This document shows, piece by piece, positions 10,303 through 22,100 of a stretch of DNA of 64,000 bases. The notes under the pieces are model-generated. The model was not told where the DNA came from, searched no databases, and was given only the letters and a program-made list of their open reading frames with translations. The translations under genes and the position numbers were made by a program. This DNA comes from Leuctra nigra (lineage: Eukaryota > Arthropoda > Insecta > Plecoptera > Leuctridae). Position 1 is the stretch's first letter, and each line of letters starts with the position of its first letter. The DNA lies in assembly GCA_934045905.1 (NCBI GenBank), contig OW203773.1, forward strand, positions 19,207,246 through 19,271,245, written 5' to 3'.

Positions 10303-12025
10303 CTGGTAGAGAATTTTACAAATTTGTTTTATTGATACACGATTTTTATAGAAGGTGTATCAATAATCTTTTGTTTCACTATGAAGTGTGTGAGAACATC
10401 CAAGGACAGAAGAATGTAAAATCACATCAAATAATATTATCACATCACAGCAAATATGGCCCATTTGACGTAGAATAAAGTTGATACATTGAAGTTCTCA
10501 ATTCCAAGTGGTTTGATATTTCTTTCATTTATTACGTTTTGAGCCTAATTCTACTCAAATATGCGCAGTTACAATATTGTTTGAATGGAATTGATTTTGG
10601 AATCTTGCAACTAACAAACAGGGGTATTGTTTGTTTGCTATTGTTTGCTAACAAACAATGAAGATGAATTAAGAAAGTATTTTTTTTACAATTTCATTTC
10701 TCTAGAAGCTATTTTTTATAACATATGTATATTTACAATATGGTACATTCATAACCTAATCATTATACACAAATGAAGTACACAAAATCTTAAACATTTC
10801 ATTGCTGTCTTCTTCTTTTACATTAATTGTACTTAATCTATTACAAAGTGGAATACCACTATAAAATACAGATTTTTTTAGTTCTGACTTGGTTTTTCTA
10901 TGAGATTGATATTATTATTATTTGATGATCTAATATTATATAAAATATTTTCAACAACTTCGTTCATATTCTAAAAGAAAATCTGACATTAACTTCTAAC
11001 AACTTAACATATAAAAACAAGTGCATTTAATGGAATTCTTTGCTGATAAATTAGCTTTCTTTTAAAGGGGGAGTACTATACTGAAAAATATATTTTCTTT
11101 AATATTTAAATTAAAGTATAGAACTTAAATTTGCTGACATGACTATTAAACAAACATTTTTTTTACATACTTTTTTAATTTAATTGGTTTTTATTAAGGT
11201 GATACCAAAACGTGTGAATAATTAGATGTGAAGATCACCCTTTTTATTTTTTGAAGTATATAAAGATAATGGTGCATGACCATTTCATTGCTAGTTTTGG
11301 TTTTCAAGTTGTAGTATTTATTTCTATTTCGATATTTCCAACAATGAACAATAAAATTTTTTGGTACCTATCTATATTACTTTATACTTCTATATGACAT
11401 ATATCTAAATGGATGCACCATTTCATTAAGATACGAACATAGAATATTCACTGAAATTTTCATGCACTTTCAATTAATGGTTTATTAGATGCATTGTTTT
11501 TCATGGTTTTCATGGCAGTCGCAGCCAGAAGATGAAGGAAGTAGCTCCTTCGAAACGTCGCGAACGTCCCTTATCAGGGCCACCAGCACCTTCATCGGAA
11601 CAAACCGTCACCACTGCCATGTCACTACCCGATGGTTCCGAAAACGTCCACGACATCATGAAGAAAGTAGTTAGTAATTCGGGTTTAAAGTGGGCATACA
11701 ACCATCACATCTTTCTCTTGATCCCTCGGCTTTCAAGTGAGTCAATGTTATTAATTTTCTTACTAAATAATAAATGTTAATTTGTTTAAAACAATTTAAA
11801 CCCAAAAAAAACAAAAAAATCGACCAAAAAAATTATTTTGGGTTATTTTCAGTATACTACTTTTTAAATAAATGATGTTACATTCTCATGAGTAACAGCT
11901 CGAATAAATAAAAAGATTATCACCGACGGCGTATCTTTTGTCACGTACTATGAACCCATTTCTTGGGGTCAGCGCAAAAACACTGGCTATTACGCTTCAA
12001 ATGAGCCCCTCGCTGAAATGTGTAT
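10303..12025. other. Intergenic DNA with a dispersed repeat fragment
   Basis: About 11505-11680 has a repeat-like open stretch on the plus strand. Part of it (tcaccactgccatg and a ttccgaa word) recurs near 34745-34785, so it is probably a fragment of a dispersed element. I see nothing else in this interval. Confidence 0.35.
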
Positions 12026-12029
12026 ACGC

Positions 12030-12325
12030 TGATGTATATTTTTTTGTCTGAGGCTTAACGTCGCACTGTTCTGCAGCGAGGCTAATGGCGACGGATAATG
12101 ATTATGATGATGATTGGGAGATGATGGTGAAGAGTAGGTAGGGATGGACGGTAGGGAGGAGGCGGTTGTTGCCCTTATAGTAGGGTACCTTCCCAGCCTG
12201 TCACTGAGGGAATACCTCGAAAAAAAACCCAGTCAGGAAGGACGGCCGCGGAAATCGAACCCTGGCCTCCGGAATACAAGTTCCGAGCGTTACCACTCAC
12301 CCAACCTGTTCCGTCGCAGTTGTAT
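12030..12325 (-). mobile_element. tRNA-derived SINE
   Basis: On the minus strand the head carries a B-box-like GGTTCGATTTCC preceded at tRNA-like spacing by GTGAGTGGTAAC (A-box-like). The body follows (GACTGGG, poly-T, CCTCAGTG, GGTACCC) and it ends in an ATC-rich tail. This layout is typical of insect tRNA SINEs. Confidence 0.75.
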
Positions 12326-12418
12326 CTGTTAGCATTCTGAAATTAAACAAGTCGAATCAAGTCATCAACATTCGAATTATGATACATTCGCACAGAGGGA
12401 AATTTTGCGGTCCGAAAC

Positions 12419-12462
12419 AATTGAATTGAATTCAATTGAATTCAATTGAACAATTGAATTTA
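12419..12462. repeat. ATTGAATTCA-type simple repeat
   Basis: Self-complementary repeats of attgaattca; low complexity. Confidence 0.7.
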
Positions 12463-12825
12463 AAATTATTTTCACATAAGAATAAAGAAATTCTTTAGTG
12501 GTCCCGGAGGTGCTTTTTCGATTTTTTGAGATTTTTGTTTATTAATGATTAATGTGTAGATTAGTGTTCATCTTTAAAAACAAACCACATTGCATGAAAC
12601 CGCATTACAAATACAATGTTAATACAGGAAATATTTGTCTGAATGCACCTCTGACACGGGTCTCATGATGTTTTATGGCGTTAATACAAGTTACTCAACT
12701 GTTGTCAGCGATTATCTCTAAACACCAATTTCTTTATTGTACCTTTTTCGCAGCATTGCAACCATGGCTTAACAGAATATTATGCTGATTTTTTTCTGTA
12801 CACTCAACTAGTGTAGAGGAGCATT

Positions 12826-13954
12826 TCGACGGTGGAAGGCGTAACCCACATTTTTTTCGAAATGCATGTTTTGGCACTTCCTGATAGATGGCGCTAAGAT
12901 GCATTGCTTGGCAAAAGGACGTAACCTCTACTTCAACCCATAAATTATGATAAATTATTTTAGTTTGCCTAACGTCGCCTAACCCACAATTCTGCCACTT
13001 GCCAGATTTCATTTTGGTACTGGCTAAAATACCTATTTTTTTATTATTATTGGTTTTTACAGGATACATTTATACACTAAAAAATAAACTGAAGCCCCAC
13101 AAAGCCACGTAATGGCTTGACTGCGGGGCAGAATTCATATATTATTAAAAAAACACAAAAACACATCACGAACTCTTCAAATAATAACAGTAAACCTATA
13201 GGTACACAGTAAACAATACATAATACATACATAAGGCATTCATACAACAGACTTAATACAGATCACATAGAAACTATATCATACTCTCTTCAAGAAGCCA
13301 TTTTTTGAGTGGCTTCTTGATATCGGAAACTTTATCAAAACCATAGAAAACATTTGGCAAAATATTAAAGAAGTGAGGGACTAAGAATTTTCTTTGCTGT
13401 CGACCATAAGAATTTATCACAGCATTCGACGTTACAAATTTATCTCTGTTTCTTGTCTCATAGGAATGCTGCGATAAATCCAAAATAGTTACTCAAAATG
13501 AACATATAAAAATGTAGTTGTTGCGTTGTAACCCACGAAGAACTTGTTATGGCAAGTCTGGGTATAAAACCATATACAACCAATGTTTTTCCGGTGCAAA
13601 ATAATGAAATAATACATTATCTATCAATTCATATATCTATTTTGATGATAAACCATCTGTTCTTCTAGTTATAGAGATATTTGTGACAGGCAAAAAGACG
13701 TAACCCATAACAACTGAAAAGCAATCATGACCAAAAGGCGTAACCCACATTTTTCACAGATCTTTAATTGTTTTCCTAAATACAAGTTATATGAAATAAA
13801 AAACTGTATCATGATAATATAAATAAATATTAAAAGATCCAATAATAATTTTGTTTCATACAGATGAGCTCAAACATTAATAAAAAACAGTTTTATGTTT
13901 CTCCTGAAAAGTTTTCAAAATGTGGGTTAGGTCTTTTGGCCTTTCCACCGTCGA
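12826..13954. mobile_element. ~1.1-kb non-autonomous DNA element with subterminal repeats
   Basis: Left end tcgacggtggaaggcgtaac, right end complementary (ggcctttccaccgtcga). Inside each end the word CGTAACCCACATTTTT or a close variant recurs: near 12838, 12912, 13696, 13735 and, inverted, 13919. Such subterminal motifs often bind a transposase. No transposase frame is seen, and a LINE tail sits inside. Confidence 0.65.
13075..13485 (-). mobile_element. 3' end of a LINE (CR1/Jockey-like), 5'-truncated
   Basis: The minus frame 13274-13483 reads HSYETRNRDKF ... VPHFFNILPNV ... KKPLKKWLLEE. This is the usual C-terminal pattern of CR1/Jockey-type LINE reverse transcriptases (NYxTRxxxxx...FNxLP...LKxWL). 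The 3' UTR contains a GC hairpin (tgccccgcag / gccccac, about 13092-13128). It is nested in the DNA element at 12826-13954. Confidence 0.65.
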
Positions 13955-14166
13955 TTTGTTAATATATTTTAAAATTAAATTTAAAACAACACTTAAAATG
14001 TATGAAATATTTTATATATTTAAAAACAAATAAGTTAAATAAATTAGATACAAAAATTTTAATCTATGTAAGCATATCAATTCTATTGGTTTTCAGAATA
14101 TTTACTTTTCCCACTATTGAGGAAAAGGAACACTCCCCCAAATAATAAACGGTACTTGGTACAAAA

Positions 14167-14340
14167 CGTATTGGCTGCTGGGCCGGTTCCTTGACAATCA
14201 ATCCTTGTTATTATCAATGAAATCAGAGCTCACCTAAAAGAGTTAGATAATGCGTTAGCACTGACTTCATGGGATGATGCCATCAAACCTTAATCCGTCA
14301 ATTCATTTTCTTTCGAGTACCGTTTATTATTTGGGCGAGT
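14167..14340. repeat. Dispersed repeat, copy 1
   Basis: Shares ttggctgctg, ttgacaatca and aaatcagagctcacct with 17379-17560, about 3.2 kb downstream. The copies are diverged. Confidence 0.6.
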
Positions 14341-14516
14341 GTACATGAAGCTGACTTATTTAATATAGGTAGGCAGCATCGGCATCTTCGGGTACTGTTC
14401 AATAAATACCAACTGCAATGTGAAGAGATTTTTCTCGAGTGGAACTCGAACCCACGACCTTCCGATATCCAGTCAGATGCTCTACCAGCTGAGCTACCGA
14501 GGCAGTTCACGTTGCA
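14335..14516 (-). mobile_element. tRNA-headed SINE, copy 1
   Basis: The minus strand starts with a tRNA-like head (GCCTCGGTAGCTCAGCTGG then GGTCGTGGGTTCGAGTTCC) with D, anticodon and T stems. It continues into a body, ttgcagttggtatttatt, that is also found after the similar head at 31441-31560. The acceptor stem is mispaired, so this is a SINE head rather than a tRNA gene. Confidence 0.7.
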
Positions 14517-15485
14517 GCGGCTGTGTTCCAATATAAGCTGCGTTAGCAACTTACCGATTTTGAAGATAGGGTCAAAAGACCGTGCATTTCATCCACGTTT
14601 GACAACTGACTAACTTCAATCGACTTGGATTTCTCATAAGCAGATGAGTGCGCATATGTATGAAATAAGGTTTTCAGTAAAAAACCATATTTCATACAAT
14701 GTTTCAAATCGACAATATTTTCCCATCTCGGCCCAATGAAACTATCACCGTATTTTTTGTGATAAAATTGAGATTAATTTTATATTAATATATAAATTGA
14801 TGTTGATATTTGGTTATATTATATCAAATGAACGGATAGTTATTAGAAACGTAGTGTAATAATGATATTTTGATCGTTTAATAACAGCTGCCGTTGTGCT
14901 TTTATTGTTTCCAATGCTCACTTGATGAGCTCGTTTCGTTTTCATTAAATGCTTTATACAAGAGTACAAATTAGATACATTATCTAAACTGTAGGTACGG
15001 TATGTATGTAAACCTCGTATGGGAAATATGATGTGAAGAACGTGAAAAAAAAGCGTATCTCAAAGCATTAGATTCTTCTGACCTTGGTCTTTGAAAATCT
15101 GTGCATTTCAGTGTGCAGTGAAAAAATTGCAGTGATTTTCTTTGATCATTTGCAGAGTTTTATGTTGTATCGTTTTATTCTAAATATTCGCTTCATTGTG
15201 ATTGCGGTGATAAAATATGTGAGTAGAAACACTATTCTTAGATACCTACCTACTTACTTGATAACATCACGACATGAAACTACCGAAACATTTCAAGACC
15301 AAACAATACACTTCTAAAAGTCACTGTTAGAACAGTATATGCTGTCAATCCACCACCACAAAGAGGTAGTTGACATCACTCATTCATTAACTTTACTTTT
15401 TCTCGAACTATCTTCAATCCAGTTATGATTGTAGCCCCCCCCCCCATTGGATAGTTTTGAAATGAAAAAAAATTATAAAACTTAT

Positions 15486-15610
15486 TCAAATGCAGGAAAT
15501 ATTTAATGAATAAATTAAATCATATTCGTAGGTATACCTACCATCAAAATTTAAGTAAAATTAGAATTCAGGAAATATTTAATGAATAAAGTTATCAATA
15601 TTCGTATTAG
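15486..15610. repeat. Imperfect short tandem duplication
   Basis: caggaaatatttaatgaata occurs twice about 75 bp apart with diverged spacers. Confidence 0.55.
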
Positions 15611-16125
15611 AAAATTGAGATATAATTTTAATTTGTAATCCTAATGTTGTTTTTCAACAAATTTAGGAGTTGTACTGACAGTATTTATGTATAATTGAAC
15701 GTGAAAAATGCTTAAAAACATTGAAAAATTAAATAAAGAAATTAAATATTTATCCTGGGACTATGCTCCCTGAACATGTATTTGATTAGGATATGGTCTC
15801 TTGATTTTTATTTATTTGCGGATGAGAATTGGTTTATCACATATTTTCTTAAGATGTATTCACAATTGAGTATATTTTTTGGGCTAAAAATATGCGTTTT
15901 TATGGAGAAGACCTGTTTTGAATCAAGGCAACTCAAGTAATGAAAGCTATAGAAGGTAAACTTACGACTATAATACTAGGTGTTCATAAAAGATCGTTCT
16001 AAATGACGACAATGAGAAAATAAAAATTAGATTCCATCGTCGAATTCAAAGCGAATTTGCCTTTCGTCGAATTTGCCTTTCGGCAAATTTTAAGATGTTT
16101 GGACTATATGCACCCATGGACTTAA

Positions 16126-16527
16126 GGTGGCGCGATCACTCGAGGCATAGTCTCATAGTATCTTTATACACATTTTTGTGTACCTACTTATTGATTATCA
16201 TGCAATGCATAATCCCTGAAAATTAAACACTTCTCGTGTCTAGTTTCTGAGATAATTTGAGTTTTCTACACCATGTTATCTTATGGCAGCCAAGTAAAAT
16301 CGTGTAATTTTTAAGCTAAAATCAAGTCTTAATTTTTTTGTACAGTTAGATTTGAACAAAAACTTTTTTTCTGGTAGACCTAAGGAAATACTATCAGGAC
16401 AAAAATTGAAAACATTATCAACGTGTGTTATTTTAAAAGTTATACACCAAATTCAAAATGATTTTCCTTTATCTCCCATGTTAAAGTTTTGTTATATAAA
16501 TTTGCTATATCGAGTGACCACGCCACG
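16126..16527. mobile_element. piggyBac-like MITE with TTAA target duplication
   Basis: Ends ggtggcgcgatcactcga and tcgagtgaccacgccacg are inverted copies, flanked by TTAA at 16122-16125 and 16528-16531. TTAA duplication is the hallmark of piggyBac. There is no coding capacity. Confidence 0.75.
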
Positions 16528-16681
16528 TTAATTAATTGTGACTATTCTGCGCACTAGGGTACGTATATTACGAATCTTCTTCGCATTAACAGTTTTGTAG
16601 TAATTTAAAAAAGCAACAGATTGTTCATCTAATGTTTTGTTGGTAGGTCCTTCTTGAATACTACCTACTTGTATTTTGTAG

Positions 16682-17840
16682 GCAATGCTCGGAAATAGAA
16701 TTCAGCCAAAGATTCTATTGCTGCGATCCCCATCCTGATTACAAGAAAGGCTGCGTCACTCCATTCCCAAAGGTCAGGCCTGGACCACCGCTCACGTGCT
16801 ATGACTGTAACTCCAGGAATCAGAAAGAGTGCAACGACCCAGGCAAGCACTCGATGGAAAAGTCTACGTGCCAAGATGAAGTTTACACTTGCAAATTTCA
16901 CGAAAAAGAGAAGTAAGCACTACATATTTAATAATATCATCACTTAGGCTGTCAAATAAAAGCAGAGCAGCATCAAATACGGCAATAATATCACAGAAAA
17001 CTTACCTCAACTCCAGAAGTTTCTTGAAACCGTTGATGATAGGTATTAAAACACTACAAACCACGATACACTTTTATCCACATTTTACATTTTAACACTA
17101 AAAAACGGAAAATGTATAATTTCATAATGTTGCAAAAACGTGTTTTGTTGAGACGAAAGATTTTATTCTCACTTTATTCAAAACCTCGCATAGGAAAATG
17201 AAGGGAAGAATGTGAAAAAAACACGTATCTCGACCACCATGATCTCGACCATAAAATTGATGTTAACGGACATACGATTTGCCTTTGTTTATTTGATTTA
17301 TCTTTAAGGTATCCGGGTGAATGTTTTTTTCCACTCTTACAATCAAACAAAGTAAAAAAGGTATTTAAACAACACGGATTGGCTGCTGATCTGGTTTCTT
17401 GACAATCAGTCCATGTTATTAATAATAAAATCAGAGCTCACCTGCTAGAGTTAGATTAGCACAGACTTCCTAGGATGATACAGAACCGTTGTCGTTCTCT
17501 CTTTCTTTTTTTTATCAGCAATTCCTTTCGAATGCCTTTAATTTCTTTGTTGAGTGTATGTTGTATTTACAACATAGATAATCAATCCATTAAGAACAAC
17601 ATAATACGATCATGTGGGTTTATTCAAGAGGAGACATGTGCCACGGCTTGTAACAGCGCTGAACGTGATTGCAAGGATCAATTCCAGTGTTGTATGGGCG
17701 ATATGTGCAACAACAAGATATTCCCCAGTGACGCGAATGATGGGAAGTACCAGTACGGGGAGAATGGAGCGTTTCTTGAGCGCGCTAACAAAATCGTCCT
17801 GACACTGTCTGTCATTTTACTAGTCGCAAGTCGTATGTGA
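16682..17840 (+). CDS. Ly6/three-finger domain protein, probably GPI-anchored (partial gene)
   Basis: Two exons are visible. Exon A, 16682-16912 (acceptor TTTTGTAG; donor AA-GTAAGC), encodes CYDC, then KEC, STC and YTC. Exon B starts at 17519 or 17555 and ends at the TGA at 17838-17840; it encodes RSCGF, ETC, TAC, RDC and the closing CCMGDMCN, the CC-x4-CN signature of the Ly6/uPAR fold. A hydrophobic end (LTLSVILLVAS) after a polar spacer looks like a GPI-attachment signal. Insect relatives (quiver/boudin type) act at the cell surface. The signal-peptide exon was not found upstream. The 5' edge of exon B is uncertain because 17379-17560 is repeat-like. Exon A also reads a cysteine-rich stretch (FYCCD, KKGC) before CYDC that is unusual for the family and may be non-coding if the real acceptor lies near 16778. 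Confidence 0.7.
17379..17560. repeat. Dispersed repeat, copy 2, before the Ly6 second exon
   Basis: Diverged copy of 14167-14340. It provides the pyrimidine tract and AG at 17517-17518 that could serve as the acceptor of the Ly6 exon. Confidence 0.55.
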
Positions 17841-19020
17841 ATTATTATATATGTAAAATGTGTTCATAAAATTTTACGATCGTTATCGATTTGTTATCGC
17901 GTGTTATTGTTTTGTTATCTGGATTTGTTGGATTTGTTGGATCATGGATCAAGATTATTTGCAAAATGTGTTTTATGTGAAAAATATTTTATTACAATTC
18001 ATAAAAATAAATTTTTGATGAATGCATTGTGCTCTGCATTAGTAATTTCGCATCTGAATTGTTCGTCAAAATCAGTGTATCTACTGAAAAGCGTGGCTTT
18101 CCTCCAAATAGTAAATAATTATTGTAGATCAGCACTATATTTTTATAATAAACTCCACGAAAAAATATGTTTGAAGTTCAAGGTAAATAATTTCTAATTA
18201 ATATAAATTCAAACATACATTAGAAAACGACTAGAGAATCTGAATTTTTACATTAGGAAAATGCTCACTGTAACGCGTTGATAAGCGAGCACCGATACGT
18301 GCAAATAATAGGTTATGTTTGTGATACGAAAATGCTATTGAAAATGGTAATACAATTAATTTAAATTTCGTTCGTGTCCTAGAGGCTAAAGTACAAGTAG
18401 GAAACAACTAGTTTTTTTATTATTAGAGATTATTATCTAATTGACCGATAGATTCCCGCCACTACGTCATAAAACAAAAGTCAATGTTTGGTCACTGACA
18501 GCTAACAACCTGTCAGTTAACAGCTAACAGCGGTTTATTACAGAATTTTACAGTTTTACAATCTACAAATTGCCATTAATAATAGTATAATTCTTTAAAC
18601 TATCTACTTGAATCTTGTTCAGTCTCATTTAACTTATCATCAGAGAGGTAGGGCCTTTTTAAGTTGACGAAACTATCCAGTGACAGACGCCATTAAAAAG
18701 TAAAACGCTTTGGCAACATACGTGACAAAATATAGTTTGTTTCGTTGTACCACTGTAATAAATTTCCAGGATATCATCAACATGATTTATATTAGTTTAA
18801 ATATATTGATTGTACTATTTCAAGTGGTAAATTAAACTATTAAACACGTGTGAGCTATTTCTTTGATCTTTTTGAATTTCATTTGTCGGAATGAAAAATT
18901 GTTATTTCTAAGAACCCTGGAGTTACCATAGTAATACTTTTGTTTTTCATAAGGCATCGCAACTTCGGATTATGTAAATTATGGAATGAAGGAAATGGAT
19001 AATAAATATATTATGTACAT
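17841..19020. other. Intergenic, nothing recognised
   Basis: AT-rich sequence between the convergent Ly6 gene and the minus-strand astacin. No repeat or conserved frame identified. Confidence 0.45.
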
Positions 19021-19026
19021 TTTATT
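19021..19026 (-). promoter_or_regulatory. Poly(A) signal of the intact minus-strand astacin
   Basis: AATAAA on the minus strand about 100 bp past the stop codon at 19124-19126; shares its surroundings with the pseudogene signal at 1745. Confidence 0.7.
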
Positions 19027-19123
19027 GAATTCTCAAACAACAACGGCATAACAAGTCAAACACAGGAACGTAAATGAGCATTGCCACATCGATTTGCTTC
19101 GGAAACTTGATTATTTGAACGTA

Positions 19124-22100
19124 TTATTGTTTGAGGTCGGCGCAAGGGTACATGGCATTCAGCTTGGCAATATCGCTGGGGCTGAAACCGACACGCTGTC
19201 CAATCTCTGCGTTAGGATCCTGAAATATAGCGACAGAATTACACGTCACGAATTACACACAAGGCAAATTCGCCTGATTTTCTTTCATCATTTTATGAAT
19301 TTATCATTTACATTTTCACCTAAGTAACTTAACTGCATTAAGTAGAAAATAAGTAGAATTAATAGCTTTACAAACTGGGTAGGTATTTTTCAATTGTTTT
19401 AACGTTAATTCTTGAGATATATTAATTTAATTCCCTATAACAATGTCTTTATCAGAACAAAATATTCGCAAACGGAGTAAAATATATAAAATACATTACA
19501 TGCAAGATTATTCTTCCTTGAAATTTACTTTAAAAGCCATAGTCATTTAACTCAATTTTTAATAAGATTTTAATGGCTGTAAAAATATCTTAATGTAATC
19601 TTAAAAACTACCACATTATAATAAAAGAAATTAGTAAATAATTTTCAAGTAATTTCATATAAATACCCGTTGCCTGCACTTCATGCAAGATGGTAACAAT
19701 AATACCACAGATAATAGATAGATATAATAGATATCACAGATCTGAGATTTTAATTCATAGACTTCGTTCAAATTTAATCTCAGATCTGTGATATTTTGAC
19801 TTGTAGATTTGACTCTGGTCTGTGATTTTATAATTGAACTGTGGTATGTTTGTTGTTGTATGTTATTTATTTATTGTCAAACTTTTTAAGTGTATTTTTA
19901 AATGTTATATTATATTTGTACTTGTGTACATTATTTGTCCGATACAAATAGAGGCTTAATAAAATAAATATATATAACTCAAAGAAGGAGTATTGTATTA
20001 AGGCTGTTGCTACTTACGGTAGGCACAATAGTGTCAAGGCCGTTGACTGAGAAAGCTGTCTTGCTGTAGTGCATCACACTTGCATAGTCATAGGGTACTC
20101 CATAGTCCGTGATCACACTGGGAGGATACGTGTTGAAGTTGTTCTCAGTTCCTGTAGAGCAAAACATTGTTTGGTAAAGGCCATTGTGAAGCCGAAGCGT
20201 TTACATTAAATTTGTCGTCACACCAGAATTGTAATAAAGTTTGTTCACTATTAGAATATTTCGGACGTTTTTGTCGATCACTCGTTCATTGGTCGTTCAC
20301 GTGAACACTGCCCTGTCAATGGCAAGACTTTCTTTTTTGTATTATTGAAATTGTATAAATTATGTGAAATACACAAATTTTAATAGAAAAAAATATTAGA
20401 AATATTCGATATAATTTGATTAATTTTTATCTATAGTCGTCTAAGTAAATACATATTTTTTGATTATTGATATTTACATGTGTAGATATACAATTGTTCG
20501 CTTGACTATACAGTAGTACACGCCCGCCATTACGGTTCATTATTCTAACCGTGAACGAACTTTATTTCAGATTTCATCGACCCTTTCAATCTTACTAGCT
20601 AGACAATTAATAATGCCACGCATTGGAGTATTTCGGACCTTCCCTGATCCTGGCAGAATCGAGCCCGATTGGCCAGAGAGACTGGGGTGTTTGGGGATTA
20701 GTGTGACGACCTCCCTCCACCTGATATCAGTCTCTCGACGGCGAGGGTTGTGGAGGCCCGTGCTGTGAATGTCACACCGTCCTTCGGATGGGACGTTAAG
20801 CCGTAGCGCGTTAAGCTTGGTATCTTTCATAGGAGTAAGCTACATGACGGTACCGGGTTTCCTCTCCTCCCTTTTCTATAATACATTCTCACTAGTGGAG
20901 CCTCGGCTCTGTTGAGAATATAGGCTTAATTTATTAATTATTATTAGATGGTGTTTGAAGCAAAACCAAGCCTCACCACTTGCGTAGTTTGGAGAAAAAA
21001 ACTAAAATCCAGTCGGTTTATTTAAACAAATAGTCGGCGAAACGACTTTTTCCTCCACGTTTTGAAAAAAAAATGATCTAGGTACTTTACAGTTCATTTT
21101 TCCTTTGCTTGAACTCTCTACAGACGGAGCCACCGTCAGTTGTTCTGTAAGGCCGAGAAAGATAACATTGCAAGGTGAGCGCGCAATGAAGTCTTTCACG
21201 GCCTAGCAGAACAACTGACTGTGGCTCCATCTGGTGAGAGTTCAAACATAGGAAAAACGAACTTTACTTGGAAGATGGAGAATTAAAAACAGTATGTGTC
21301 TAAATCAAAAATGATTTTTTTGGAGAAGCCAGAGTTTGCATCTCTACCCCTCATAAGTTACTCTCCGTGATAAAGTAGCGATACCAACCTGCTTGGATGT
21401 TCTCCCAGACAATGGTGACGAACTCGTCTCTGTCCGAAGCGCTCTGTTGGTGGTAGAAACCGAATGCGTGGAGCAGCTCATGGATGACCGTGCCGTAGCG
21501 GAAGCATCCGTTGCCAGGGGTGTTGTTGGCCAAGCTGAGTTGTTGGGCCTGTGGGCAGAATTCGGCACTAAAAGTATCAATAGATGGCGCTGCGGTCACT
21601 GTGAATATTTTCAAGATGGCGAGAGGTAAGGGTACTCTGTTCACGTCCAACGTGAGTTCTTATGGCAAAACATGGTTCAAAAACACGCAATTAACAGGAT
21701 ATTCAGACAATTGATGTCCTTTATAATCTGATACTAAGATAACTTATGAATGTATGAACATACAGTAACTATTCGTTTCTGTTGATGGATACTAGATAAT
21801 TGTTAAATAAAACTTAAAATTCTAAGTAAAATTCTAAGTTATAACGCTTCTAGAGTGACATGATTGGTTGGTCGATGGGCCGAGCTAGCTTCTCATTGGC
21901 TGACGCATTTCATGTTTGCATCATTCTGAGACTGTAATTTGAACTCGGATAAAAATTCTGAGGTGACAGATCGAAAAAGCACAATCTTTTTTATACTGGT
22001 AATTATTTTAAAGGTTCTACGTTTAATAGTGCCTGATGTAGAGGTATCTAAACTTAGCATGTTGCTTATGAGAAATTGGTTCTAATACCCCAGGCACTAA

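Noticed and set aside
11489..11780. Small protein-coding gene near 11.5 kb
   Set aside because: Overlapping frames on both strands with words repeated near 34.75 kb point to a dispersed repeat; no splice or domain support.
14440..14516. Functional tRNA gene on the minus strand
   Set aside because: D, anticodon and T stems pair, but the acceptor stem has mismatches. GGA would be a serine anticodon without the long serine variable arm, and the same head plus body recurs at 31441, so it is a SINE.
16665..16901. 78-aa minus-strand frame
   Set aside because: It is the shadow of the Ly6 exon on the plus strand, which has the cysteine signature and splice sites.
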